A stretch of 64,000 bases of DNA, from contig NZ_OW968186.1 in NCBI RefSeq assembly GCF_943169635.2, positions 558,001-622,000 on the forward strand, in the 5' to 3' direction. The notes under the pieces are model-generated. The model ran no database searches, had not been told where the DNA came from, and was given only the letters and a program-made list of their open reading frames with translations. This stretch comes from Fenollaria sporofastidiosus (GTDB taxonomy: Bacteria > Bacillota > Clostridia > Tissierellales > Peptoniphilaceae). Position numbers and translations under genes: made by a program. Shown piece after piece: positions 54,742-63,356 of the stretch (within the stretch, counting starts at the first letter, position 1; each line of letters opens with the position of its first letter).

Positions 54742-54770
54742 ATAAAAAATAAATTCATAATAAAACCACT

Positions 54771-54807
54771 GAAGCGAATGATATTTAATTATCATCGCTT
54801 CTTTTTT
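54771..54807 (+). terminator. Terminator of the ABC-transporter/kinase operon
   Basis: GAAGCGAATGATA pairs with TATCATCGCTTC (one bulge), followed by TTTTTTATT. Confidence 0.8.
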
Positions 54808-54875
54808 ATTATTTTTTACTATTTTCATTGAAAAATAAAAAATATGTTTATATTTTCATTTGCTGGGTATAAATA

Positions 54876-54892
54876 AGTCAGAGATAGTCAAA
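54876..54892 (+). promoter_or_regulatory. Putative CtsR operator of the dnaJ-like/clpB operon
   Basis: AGTCAGA-GAT-AGTCAAA is a 7-3-7 direct repeat matching the CtsR heptad (A/GGTCAAA) with one mismatch. It lies just downstream of a TATAAA -10-like box (54868-54873), so bound CtsR would block initiation. No ctsR gene is in the window. Confidence 0.75.
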
Positions 54893-54904
54893 GGAAGTGA
54901 TATT

Positions 54905-55846
54905 ATGGAGTATAAAGATTACTATAAAATATTAGGTGTCGACAAAAAGGCCTCTGATGCTGAGATCAAGAAGGCTTTCAGGACGCTTGCCAAGAAGTAT
55001 CATCCTGATTTGCATCAAGGTGACAAGGCGAACGAAGAAAAGTTCAAGGAAATAAACGAGGCTTACGAAGTTCTCTCTGACAAGGACAAGAGACAAAAGT
55101 ATGACGCTTTCGGCTCGAACTACGACTTCAGAGGCGGACAAAACTTTAACCCGAACGATTTTGGTTTTGGCGGCTTTGGCGGTGCTAATGCGGGTGGCGG
55201 CACTTATTACAGATACGAAACAAACGGCTCTGGTGGTGACTTCTCTGACTTCTTCAATATGTTCTTTGGTGGACAGGGGGGCACTAGAAGCAGCAGAAGC
55301 TCAGCAGGCTTTAATATAAATGATATATTCAGAGGCAGAGCAAAGAAAGAGAGACAAAGGTACAACACTGAGCTATACATCACTCTCGATGAAGCATACA
55401 GTGGCTCAAAGAGGTCTGTCTCACTAAACATTGACGGCAAGAACATAAGCGTAAATCTAAACATACCAAAGGGTATTACCGCTGGCAAGTCCATAAAAGT
55501 GGCGGGCGAAAAGTGGGGTGTAAGTGGCGACATCTACTTCAAGATTCAATTCTTAAAGGATCATCGCTACGAGCTTGATGGCCTCGACATCAAAACTAGC
55601 GTGGATATCTACCCTTGGGGCGCATACTTCGGCTGCGAAAGAGTGGTTGAAGTCTTTGACAAGAAGATCAAGATTAAGGTGCCAAAGGGCTACGACACTA
55701 CTAAGCTTATGAGGATCAAGGGCAAGGGCTTTACTGATATGAAGGGTGCAACAGGCGATTTATATATCAGATTTAACATGGTGAACCCAAAACTTGATGA
55801 GGAAGGCGAAAAATTATATAAAGAATTAGAAAAAAAATATAAATAA
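54905..55846 (+). CDS. DnaJ-like co-chaperone without zinc-finger (CbpA-type)
   Basis: The 313-residue protein has a J domain at residues 1-70 with the HPD motif (H33-P34-D35), a Gly/Phe-rich linker ([20 protein letters not shown]) and the two beta-barrel substrate domains (about 160-310). The CXXCXGXG zinc repeats of true DnaJ are absent, making it CbpA/DnaJ-class B. It stimulates Hsp70 (DnaK) ATP hydrolysis. The start is at 54905 after GGAAGTGATATT; a 15-codon longer frame is rejected. It precedes clpB by 20 bases, a natural disaggregation pair (DnaK-DnaJ hands clients to ClpB). Confidence 0.92.
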   Translation: MEYKDYYKILGVDKKASDAEIKKAFRTLAKKYHPDLHQGDKANEEKFKEINEAYEVLSDKDKRQKYDAFGSNYDFRGGQNFNPNDFGFGGFGGANAGGGTYYRYETNGSGGDFSDFFNMFFGGQGGTRSSRSSAGFNINDIFRGRAKKERQRYNTELYITLDEAYSGSKRSVSLNIDGKNISVNLNIPKGITAGKSIKVAGEKWGVSGDIYFKIQFLKDHRYELDGLDIKTSVDIYPWGAYFGCERVVEVFDKKIKIKVPKGYDTTKLMRIKGKGFTDMKGATGDLYIRFNMVNPKLDEEGEKLYKELEKKYK

Positions 55847-55866
55847 ATATAATAGAAGGTGATATT

Positions 55867-58446
55867 ATGAACATGGATAAATTAACGAAAAAAACAATTG
55901 AGGCGATAAATAATTCGAATGAGGCTGCGAGGTCACTCGGCAATCCTGAGATAAGACCAGCGCACCTACTTAAGGCACTACTTGAGGACAAGGAAGGCCT
56001 TATCAGAACTACAGTTGAAGCTATGGGTGTAAATGTAGACGGCATGCTTATGGATGCCCAAGGCATAATTAACAATTTCCCTAAGCAAAGCGGCGCAAAT
56101 ATCTACACATCGGCTGAATACAATAAAGTTTTGGAACTAGCAGAAAATGAGATGAAAAACTTCCAAGATGAGTACCTAAGTGTTGAACATCTATTCTTAG
56201 GTATCATGGAAGTGAAAAATGCGAACATCGATGCCATTTTCAAGAAGTACAATATAACGAGAGCGGCATTCTTAGATACTTTGAAGGGCTTTCGTGGCAA
56301 TCAAAATGTAACTAGCGACAACCCTGAGATGCGTTATCAAGCGCTTGAAAAATACGGCAGAGACCTTGTGGAATACGCAAGAAAGGGCAATATGGACCCA
56401 ATTATAGGCCGTGACGACGAGATCAGAAACGTTCTTATGATTCTTTCGAGAAGAACAAAGAACAATCCTTGCTTAATCGGTGACCCGGGCGTTGGTAAGA
56501 CAGCCATCGTCGAAGGTCTAGCACAAAGAATTGTTAAAGGCGACGTGCCAGAAAATTTGAAAGACAAGACAATTTTCGAGCTTGACATGGGCGCTCTAAT
56601 CGCTGGAGCTAAGTACAGAGGCGAGTTTGAAGAGAGATTAAAGGCAGTTTTAAAAGAAGTCGAAAAATCTGAAGGCAAGATAATATTATTCATAGATGAA
56701 ATTCACAACATCGTCGGCGCCGGCAGAACTGAAGGCTCTATGGACGCTGGCAACCTTCTAAAACCGCTACTTGCAAGAGGCGTACTAAGAACCATCGGTG
56801 CGACAACCATTGACGAATACAGAAAATACATCGAAAAAGACAAGGCACTTGAAAGAAGATTCCAAAAAGTTATGGTTACTGAACCATCTGTTGAAGACAC
56901 CATCTCCATCTTGAGAGGTTTAAAGGAAAAGTACGAGGTTTATCACGGAATCAGAATTTCTGACCCCGCTGTTATAGCTGCCGCAGTACTTTCAGATAGA
57001 TACATCACCGACAGATATTTACCAGATAAGGCCATCGACCTAATGGATGAGGCCTCGGCGATGATTAGAACTGAGATTGACTCGATGCCAGAAGAGCTCG
57101 ACTCGAAGAGAAGGCTTATTATGCAGCTTGAGATCGAGAGAGAGGCTCTTAAGAAAGAGGACGACGAGCGCAGCATGAAGAGGCTTGAGGAGCTTAACAA
57201 GGATTTGCAAGCGCTTCAAGAGGAATACGACGTCAGTCTAAAGAAATGGCAAGAGGAAAAAGACAGGATAGAGGACGTTAAAGAGCTTAAGAAGAAGATA
57301 GATGAGACAAAATACGAGATAGAAAAGGCACAAAGAGAATACAATTTGGAAAAACTTTCCGAGCTTAAATATGGTACACTTGCGAAACTTGAGGCAGAAC
57401 TTAAGGAAAAGAACGAAAATGTCAATGAAAAGCAAAAGTATCTAAAGCTTGAAGTTACTGAAAACGAGATCAGAGACGTTGTATCGAAATGGACTGGCAT
57501 ACCTGTTTCTAAGCTTGAAGAGAGCGAAAAGGAAAAACTACTAAAACTTGACGAGATACTTCATCAAAGAGTAGTCGGTCAAGATGAGGCGATAGAAGCC
57601 GTATCAAACGCCATCATCAGAAACAGGGCAGGATTATCTGACCCGAACAGACCTATCGGCTCCTTCATCTTCCTAGGACCAACTGGCGTAGGTAAGACAG
57701 AATTAACAAAGGCCTTGACACAAGACCTATTCGACGATGAAAAGAATATGATTAGAATCGATATGAGCGAATATATGGAAAAATTCGCTGTATCTAGGTT
57801 AATAGGCGCACCTCCAGGATATGTTGGCTACGAAGAAGGCGGCGAGCTTACTGAAAAAGTAAGAAGAAAACCATATTCGGTAGTATTATTCGACGAGATA
57901 GAAAAAGCGCATCCAGATGTATTCAACATACTTCTACAAGTTTTGGATGATGGTAGATTAACTGACAATCAAGGCAGAACAGTCGATTTCAAGAACACCA
58001 TCATCATCATGACAAGCAACATCGGCTCGCCAGACATACTTGAAGGAATTAGCGAAGACGGCAAGATTACAGACGAGACAAGAGAAAAAGTTAATGACGA
58101 GATGAAGGCCGCATTCAGACCAGAATTTTTAAACAGGATCGACGAGATTGTTATGTTTAAGCCGCTTATGAAGGCAGAAATCTTTGACATCATCGAAAAA
58201 GAAGTTGACAAGATCAGAGTTAAACTTGAAGCAAGATCCATCACTTTGACTATATCAGAAGCTTTGAAGGAATACATCCTTAAAGAAAGCTACTCATCAG
58301 CCTTTGGCGCAAGACCAGTTAAGAGATTCATTCAAAGAACAGTTGAGACAAAACTTTCTAGAATGATTATAGCTGGAGAAGTTATGGACGGCGAAAACAT
58401 CACAATGGACTACGACGGAAAAGATATTGCAGTAAAGAAAAATTAA
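55867..58446 (+). CDS. clpB: ClpB disaggregase
   Basis: The 859-residue chaperone has the canonical layout: N domain (1-145), AAA+ module 1 with Walker A GDPGVGKT (205-212), the long coiled-coil M domain (about 400-525, EKIRR-type heptads with [21 protein letters not shown]) and AAA+ module 2 with Walker A GPTGVGKT (about 604-611), and the C-terminal domain ending [22 protein letters not shown]. The hexamer pulls proteins out of aggregates with DnaK/DnaJ help. It is downstream of the DnaJ-like gene, under the putative CtsR site, and ends before a terminator. Confidence 0.97.
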   Translation: MNMDKLTKKTIEAINNSNEAARSLGNPEIRPAHLLKALLEDKEGLIRTTVEAMGVNVDGMLMDAQGIINNFPKQSGANIYTSAEYNKVLELAENEMKNFQDEYLSVEHLFLGIMEVKNANIDAIFKKYNITRAAFLDTLKGFRGNQNVTSDNPEMRYQALEKYGRDLVEYARKGNMDPIIGRDDEIRNVLMILSRRTKNNPCLIGDPGVGKTAIVEGLAQRIVKGDVPENLKDKTIFELDMGALIAGAKYRGEFEERLKAVLKEVEKSEGKIILFIDEIHNIVGAGRTEGSMDAGNLLKPLLARGVLRTIGATTIDEYRKYIEKDKALERRFQKVMVTEPSVEDTISILRGLKEKYEVYHGIRISDPAVIAAAVLSDRYITDRYLPDKAIDLMDEASAMIRTEIDSMPEELDSKRRLIMQLEIEREALKKEDDERSMKRLEELNKDLQALQEEYDVSLKKWQEEKDRIEDVKELKKKIDETKYEIEKAQREYNLEKLSELKYGTLAKLEAELKEKNENVNEKQKYLKLEVTENEIRDVVSKWTGIPVSKLEESEKEKLLKLDEILHQRVVGQDEAIEAVSNAIIRNRAGLSDPNRPIGSFIFLGPTGVGKTELTKALTQDLFDDEKNMIRIDMSEYMEKFAVSRLIGAPPGYVGYEEGGELTEKVRRKPYSVVLFDEIEKAHPDVFNILLQVLDDGRLTDNQGRTVDFKNTIIIMTSNIGSPDILEGISEDGKITDETREKVNDEMKAAFRPEFLNRIDEIVMFKPLMKAEIFDIIEKEVDKIRVKLEARSITLTISEALKEYILKESYSSAFGARPVKRFIQRTVETKLSRMIIAGEVMDGENITMDYDGKDIAVKKN

Positions 58447-58456
58447 TATAGACGAA

Positions 58457-58486
58457 AGAGCTTCTACTACGGTAGGAGCTTTTTTA
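58457..58486 (+). terminator. Terminator of the dnaJ-like/clpB operon
   Basis: AGCTTCTAC-TACG-GTAGGAGCT with one G-U pair, followed by TTTTTT. Confidence 0.88.
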
Positions 58487-58546
58487 TGCCGCGCTGTGTA
58501 TATTGACAAAGGAAGAGAATTGTAATACATAAATTCGTCTATATCC

Positions 58547-58575
58547 TTGACAATTAAGTTTCGTTGTGCTACAAT
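58547..58575 (+). promoter_or_regulatory. Promoter of the TPP-riboswitch/thiT unit
   Basis: TTGACA at 58547-58552, 17-base spacer, TACAAT at 58570-58575. Confidence 0.85.
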
Positions 58576-58600
58576 CATCATTGTAATAATTAATATTTTA

Positions 58601-58712
58601 TCACTAGGGGAGCCATTGGCTGAGAGATTTATCGACCCTTATGACCTGATCTGGTTAGTACCAGCGTAGGCAAGTGGAGTAACTCCTAGTGACATCATTA
58701 GGAGGTTTTTTT
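58601..58712 (+). promoter_or_regulatory. TPP riboswitch with mutually exclusive expression platform
   Basis: The THI-box core GGGGAGCC ... GGCTGAGA ... GACCCTTATGACCTGATCTGG ... TACCAGCGTAGGCAAGTGG is complete. The 5' strand TCACTAGG (58601-58608) can pair either with AGTG (58673-58676), closing P1 when TPP is bound, or with CCTAGTGA (58685-58692). The latter segment's neighbour AACTCCTA (58681-58688) can pair with TAGGAGGTT (58699-58707), a hairpin that hides the thiT ribosome binding site and is followed by seven T's. TPP binding should therefore favour that hairpin and turn thiT off. Confidence 0.93.
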
Positions 58713-59264
58713 ATGAAAAAATTTAGCACAAAAGTATTGACAGAAGCGGCAGTTATGATCGCCATGTCCATAGTACTTGGTAGATTCAAGATTTTTGAGA
58801 TGCCACAAGGCGGCTCAATCACTCTTGGACAAATGATACCACTTTTATTCTTTGCAATAAGACACGGTGCTGGCTACGGCATCATCGTTGGCGCAGTGTA
58901 TGGCGTTCTAGATATGATACTAGGCGGCTATGTAGTAACACCATTCCAAGCTATACTTGACTACCCACTAGCCTTCGGACTACTTGGACTTGCAGGCTGC
59001 TTCTCTAAACAAATTGTTAAAGAAGGAAAATCATTCTACGTACCAGCCTCTGTTATCATCGCAGTACTAGGTAGATTCATCTGCCACGTTGCATCAGGCT
59101 ACATCTTCTTCGCAGAGTATGCAGAAGGATCAGGCCACGGCCCATTTATGTACTCAGTTATATACAACGGCTCATTCTTAGGAGTGGAAGCGGCAATTGC
59201 TTTTGTAATTATTCTTATTTTAGCAAAGAATGTGTTGCTTTATGGCTTAGATAGAAGCAAATAA
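58713..59264 (+). CDS. thiT: ECF transporter thiamine-binding S component ThiT
   Basis: The 183-residue membrane protein from the ATG at 58713 (AGGAGG upstream) has six membrane segments and ThiT signatures: MPQGGSITLGQMIPLLFFAIRHG (with the conserved QGGS loop), LDYPLAFGLLGLAG, GRFICHVASGYIFFAEYAEG and the terminal NGSFLGVEAAIAF. It binds thiamine tightly and works with the shared ECF module. The TPP riboswitch directly upstream supports the assignment. A MITE-like repeat begins immediately after the stop codon. Confidence 0.95.
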   Translation: MKKFSTKVLTEAAVMIAMSIVLGRFKIFEMPQGGSITLGQMIPLLFFAIRHGAGYGIIVGAVYGVLDMILGGYVVTPFQAILDYPLAFGLLGLAGCFSKQIVKEGKSFYVPASVIIAVLGRFICHVASGYIFFAEYAEGSGHGPFMYSVIYNGSFLGVEAAIAFVIILILAKNVLLYGLDRSK

Positions 59265-59455
59265 GATTTTGCGCTTGTGCGAAGCACCAAGGTTCTCGGG
59301 ACCCATCCAAAGCGTAGCTTTGAAGATGGGTGAGGTTCTTCTAATTGCGCCTAAGGCTCGCGCGCTTCGCTTCCTCCCTCAACGTACCCGTTAGTACGAT
59401 GTCGGTCGGTCGCTCGTTATGCTGCGCCTTATCCATCAATTCTCTTCGCAAAATC
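59265..59455. repeat. MITE-like palindromic repeat carrying an inserted 67-base hairpin element
   Basis: Ends GATTTTGCG (59265-59273) and CGCAAAATC (59447-59455). Compared with the 51575 copy, bases 59274-59341 are extra: GTGCGAAGCACCAAGGTTCTC, a nested stem ACCCATC-CAAAGC-GTA-GCTTTG-AAGATGGGT, and GGTTCTTC. Confidence 0.85.
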
Positions 59456-59520
59456 TGATTTATTGGATAAGAACTAATATCTTATTCTTATGAAATTTAA
59501 AATTATATATCTTTTGCATT

Positions 59521-59556
59521 GGCTATTGTGAGTTTGCTTACAATAGCCTTTTTTTG
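59521..59556 (+). terminator. Terminator after thiT
   Basis: GGCTATTGTGAG / CTTACAATAGCC with a TTTG loop and TTTTTTT tail. Confidence 0.92.
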
Positions 59557-59681
59557 ATTTTGCACATCGAAAATTATTTTTGTGAAAATAAATTTTGCTT
59601 AAGCCCATAAACTAAATATATTTTTTAATTTGCAGAGAAAGCAAAATAATTCAAACTAGTCAAAGGGCTTGCTTTAATGCA

Positions 59682-59714
59682 AATAAAAAGACAGGTGCTT
59701 AATATAGCACCTGC
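59682..59714 (-). terminator. Terminator of the tcyP/selenoprotein operon
   Basis: CAGGTGC / GCACCTG stem; read on the minus strand it is followed by CTTTTTATT and lies 7 bases past the selenoprotein stop codon. Bases 59557-59681 hold only a repeat relic resembling 21310-21360. Confidence 0.8.
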
Positions 59715-59721
59715 CCATCTC

Positions 59722-60006
59722 TTATTTAATTACACCTTCAACAAGGTATAACTTTTTAAACAATATTTTCTTGAATTTCAAAGTTAGCGTATCGTCCATC
59801 GCCCTGACAGCAACAAAGACGTAAACCTTGAATCCATCTACTTCATAAAGATCGTAATCATCTTTATTACTAGGTTCTTCCAATTTCACGATTGGTGTTA
59901 CTTCACCTGCGCCTCATTCGGAGCAGCCCAGTAAATCAATCGTTACAGTGTTTTTTCCTTCGCTCTTAAGAGCGCTCTTAAAACTATCTTCAAGAATAAT
60001 CTTCAT
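59722..60006 (-). CDS. HesB-like selenoprotein with in-frame UGA (Sec31)
   Basis: The 94-codon frame starts at 60006 behind AAAGGAGG and ends at TAA (59722-59724), with a single in-frame TGA at codon 31 (59914-59916). The flanks are one continuous protein: KNTVTIDLLGCSE-[Sec]-GAGEVTPIV before and after, then a conserved-looking DDYDLYEVDGFKVYVFVAVRAMDD ... KKLYLVEGVIK. The IDLLGCSxU context and length fit the HesB-like selenoprotein family known in Clostridia, where Sec sits near a Cys of an IscA/HesB-fold protein. The function is unproven, redox or Fe-S/Se-related. It lies 24 bases after the cystine-symporter gene. A nonsense-mutated pseudogene is the alternative. Confidence 0.8.
59894..59916 (-). 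promoter_or_regulatory. Sec codon and candidate SECIS hairpin
   Basis: TGA (59914-59916) is followed on the minus strand, after six bases, by GGTG-AAGTAA-CACC (59907-59894), a small stem with a GU-containing apical loop, as in bacterial SelB-binding elements. The stem is short, so folding alone is weak evidence. Confidence 0.5.
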
Positions 60007-60030
60007 AATTGTAACCTCCTTTAATAGAGT

Positions 60031-61401
60031 TTAGTCCACAATTTCTTTTCTGTTGTAAATTTCTTCGTTCAATACACCAGTTCTCTTCGCAGCTATAACC
60101 CCAGCAAGTAGTGAGTCAGAGATGTTTAGAGCAGTTCTACCCATGTCTATGATTGGTTCAACTGAAATTAGTAGACCAACTAAGCCAACTGGGAAGTTTA
60201 GTGCACTTAAAACAACTATGGCAGTGAAAGTAGCTCCACCACCTACGCCTACAGTACCGAAGCTTGCTAGTACGCATAGCAATGCTACTTCAACAAGAAA
60301 AGCTATTGACAATGGATTTATACCCATAGTCGGTGCAATCATAACAGCAACCATAGCTGGGAAGACTCCGGCGCAACCGTTTTGGCCCACGCTTGTACCA
60401 AGTGTCGATGCTAGGTTTGCTATGCCCTCTGGCACACCTAAGTTATTTTCTGCATTGTTTATGGTAATAGGAAGTGTAGCTGCAGATGATCTTGATGTGA
60501 AGGCAAATAATAGATTACTCATAGATTTTCTGTAGAATGTGAATGGATTTAGTCCAGCTGTCAATAGATATAGCATGTGAACTATAACCATGATTATCAT
60601 TGCTGCGTAGCTGATTAGTATGAAGTTTACAAGCTTTAGTATAGCTTGCCAATCAGATGTTGCAGTGATCTTGATCATTAGAGCTAAAACGCCGTATGGT
60701 GTTAGTCTAATTATGATTCTAACAAGGTGCATAATGACATCGGAGATGTCCTGTACCCCTTGAATAAACCTATCTGCCACGTCCTTCTTATAATTTTTAA
60801 GCTGCATAGCTGCAAGACCTATCATGAAAGCAAAGAAAACAACAGCAAGTGTTGCGTTATTGCCTTGACCAGTAAGTGCGTAGAATGGATTTGTTGGTAT
60901 GATATTAACGATTTGCTCTTGCATAGGAAGTTTGCTGAAATCAGCTTGCTTCTCCATAAGCACCTCTTGTCTGTGCAATTCGTTTTCACCAGAATTTAGT
61001 CCATCGGCATTTAGTCCAAAGACTGCTGATAATGAGCCAGATACCATAGCCGCGATAAATACTGTGATTAAGAAGACAGCCATAATCCTAAATGTGCTCT
61101 TGCCCATGCCGCTTTCTTGCATAGCAACTGATTTAACGATGCTTATAAAGATTAGTGGGAAGGCCACCATTGTTAAAAGTTTTACATAAGCACTGCCGAC
61201 TATCGAAATCCAGGATACTGATGTTCCAAGGACTTCCTTATCTTTAACGATAATTTGTAGTAGTGCGCCGAAAATGATGCCGACTGCTAAAGCTATCAAA
61301 ACTCTAGCGTTGAAGCTTAGGTTTAGCTTCTTCATGTAGCTAATTGCAAATAGCATACATGCAAATATTGCAATAATTAATAATACAAATAATAAAGTCA
61401 T
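60031..61401 (-). CDS. tcyP: L-cystine/dicarboxylate:cation symporter, TcyP-like
   Basis: The 456-residue member of the DAACS family has about eight helices plus re-entrant loops, including FAFTSRSSAATLPITINNAENNLGVP (the serine-rich SRSSAATLP substrate loop), LASTLGTSVGQNGCAGVFPAMVAVMIAPTMG and GVGGGATFTAIVVLSAL. The SSAATLP sequence and the long first loop match TcyP/YdjN cystine symporters better than glutamate or succinate ones. I start at the ATG at 61401 (AGGAGGAAG upstream); the frame opens 17 codons earlier without support. It is the first gene of an operon with the HesB-like selenoprotein. Confidence 0.9.
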   Translation of the reverse strand: MTLLFVLLIIAIFACMLFAISYMKKLNLSFNARVLIALAVGIIFGALLQIIVKDKEVLGTSVSWISIVGSAYVKLLTMVAFPLIFISIVKSVAMQESGMGKSTFRIMAVFLITVFIAAMVSGSLSAVFGLNADGLNSGENELHRQEVLMEKQADFSKLPMQEQIVNIIPTNPFYALTGQGNNATLAVVFFAFMIGLAAMQLKNYKKDVADRFIQGVQDISDVIMHLVRIIIRLTPYGVLALMIKITATSDWQAILKLVNFILISYAAMIIMVIVHMLYLLTAGLNPFTFYRKSMSNLLFAFTSRSSAATLPITINNAENNLGVPEGIANLASTLGTSVGQNGCAGVFPAMVAVMIAPTMGINPLSIAFLVEVALLCVLASFGTVGVGGGATFTAIVVLSALNFPVGLVGLLISVEPIIDMGRTALNISDSLLAGVIAAKRTGVLNEEIYNRKEIVD

Positions 61402-61423
61402 TTTTTCTTCCTCCTTTGCTTGA

Positions 61424-61452
61424 AGCATACCACTTATGCTTTTAATTGTCAA
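61424..61452 (-). promoter_or_regulatory. Promoter of tcyP and the selenoprotein gene
   Basis: On the minus strand TTGACA (61452-61447), 17-base spacer, TATGCT (61429-61424). Confidence 0.75.
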
Positions 61453-61581
61453 GAAGGGTGCGTCACATAGATTGATTTATGCTTATGGTTTTGCGAAAAA
61501 ACATTATACACATAACATTATATAAATATGGAACGAGATCAAATATCTAGTTTTAAATTTCGACGAAAAAGCAAGATGATT

Positions 61582-61623
61582 GAAGAACCTCGTACATTTA
61601 GTACGAGAACCTTTGCGCTAGCC
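61582..61623 (-). repeat. Hairpin element, inverted copy
   Basis: On the minus strand GCTAGCGCAAAGGTTC, then TCGTAC-TAAAT-GTACGA hairpin, then GGTTCTTC. The remainder of 61453-61754 shows no gene. Confidence 0.8.
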
Positions 61624-61754
61624 AAAGTTGAGAATTTTCTGAACGAGTTGAACTTATTGTTCATCGCAGTGAAGAAAAAATTTGAAACGAGTCAAAAGGA
61701 TTAACCTCTTAGGGACAGAGAAAATAATAAAAACTTGGAAAGGAGGTAATTCTC

Positions 61755-63294
61755 ATGTCAAATACGAAAAGAACAGGACAAACGGCACTTTATGAGCGTT
61801 TAAGTCGTGATGATGACCAAGGGTCAGACCCTGAAATGCAAGGAGAAAGCAATTCCATCACCAATCAAAAACAGCTGCTTGAAAGCTATGCGAAAAGAAA
61901 CGGTTTTGTAAATATCTATCACTATACCGATGATGGAGTAAGCGGAACGACCTTTGATAGAGAGGGATTTCAAAAGATGATAAAAGCAGTAGAAGAAAAC
62001 AAAGTATCTACTGTGATAGTAAAAGATATGAGCAGGTTTGGCAGAGATTACCTCAAGAAAAATACAGTCTATCTTCAGAGCAAGAATGGAAGAAGGTAAA
62101 AGAGTATCTCCAAGCGTTCCATACGGCTATTATAGAAACCCTAAGAACAAACAGCAGTTACTTGTCGATAAAGAGAGTGCAAAGGTCGTAAAACGCATTT
62201 ATAGGCTTGTAATAGAGGGATATGGCGTAACACAGATAGCAGATATACTAACCAAAGATAAAGTCCTTATCCCATCAGCCTATGCAGAAATACACTATCC
62301 TGAAAGTAACCACAGTTCCAAGAAAAGAGGAATAGAAGACCCGTATTTTTGGACACCAACCACAGTAAGCTATATCTTAGAAAAAAGAGAATATATGGGA
62401 CACACCGTACTTGGGAAAACAATATGCTTTGATTATAAAACCAAAAAGCGAAGAAAGGCAAAAGAAGATGAACTCATTATCTTCAAAAACACCCATGAAG
62501 CCATCATTGACGAAGAAACATGGAACAATGCTCAACGATTAAGAAAAACAGTGAGAAGAAGTCCAAAGTATGGTACAACCTCACACCCGTTTACAGGACT
62601 TTTAATCTGTGCAGATTGTGGAGGAAAATTAAGCTACAGAGAGCCGGCAGAACATAAAGAAAAGAAATATGATAGTGATTACTCTTTTGTATGTCAACAT
62701 TACCGACACAGAAAAGGCACTTGCAGTATGCACTACATCAAAGTAAAAACAGTAAATGAAATTCTATTAAAATCAATCAAAGAAATCACAGACTTTGCCA
62801 AAGAAGAAAAGCAAGAATTTCTAAAAGTGATGAACAAGTTATCTGATGAAAAAAGAGAAGAAAAGTATCAAGATGATAAAACGAAATTAGAAAAATTATC
62901 TTCAAGAAATGAAGAACTAACAACCCTTATTACAAAGCTATATGAAGACCATGCACTTGGGAAAATTCCTGTAAAACACTTTGATAGATTATTTAACACT
63001 TATGATACAGAGCAACAAGAATTAGAAAAGCAAATACAGTATTTTGAAAATGAAATAGAAAGCTATCATCAGAGAAAAGTTGACACCGATAAATTCCTAA
63101 AGATGATAGAAAAATATACCGATATTGAAGAACTCACAGTCCCAATGATAAATGAGTATATAGAAAAAGTAGTAGTCCATGAAGCAACAGGAGGAAGAAA
63201 AGGGAAAGATAGAAAACAACAAGTTGATGTTTACTTTAACTTTATAGGCAACTGTCAAGTACCACAGAAAGCTGATATAGAAAAAATGGCTTAA
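61755..63294 (+). pseudogene. Large serine recombinase (TnpX/TndX-like) with internal deletion and frameshift
   Basis: The first frame (61755-62099) encodes the resolvase N-terminus: ALYERLSRDDD with the candidate catalytic Ser, YTDDGVSGTTFDREGFQKMI, VIVKDMSRFGRDYL. It then runs out of frame and stops. The continuation (frame of 62038-63294) resumes at a TSRKIQSIFRARMEEGKR block, then the recombinase domain (PSVPYGYYRNP), zinc-ribbon (CADCGGKLSYR ... CQHYRHRKGTCSMHYI) and coiled coil. Compared with intact relatives, about 45-60 residues after GRDYL (the FPEKGVRFIAINDGVDS-type stretch) are missing at the junction. It is probably inactive and the relic of an integrative element. AAAGGAGGT precedes the start. 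Confidence 0.85.
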
Positions 63295-63356
63295 AAATGG
63301 TATAATATTACTAATTATTGAGATAGAAAATTAGAAGTTATAGGACAGGTGTTTTT

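Noticed and set aside
59722..60006. Reading the in-frame TGA gene as a pseudogene or as a UGA-recoded Trp/Gly codon
   Set aside because: UGA is used as a stop elsewhere (for example in the overlap at 23307-23310), no other lesion is seen in the frame, the ribosome binding site is intact, and the context fits a known Sec position. Not fully excluded.
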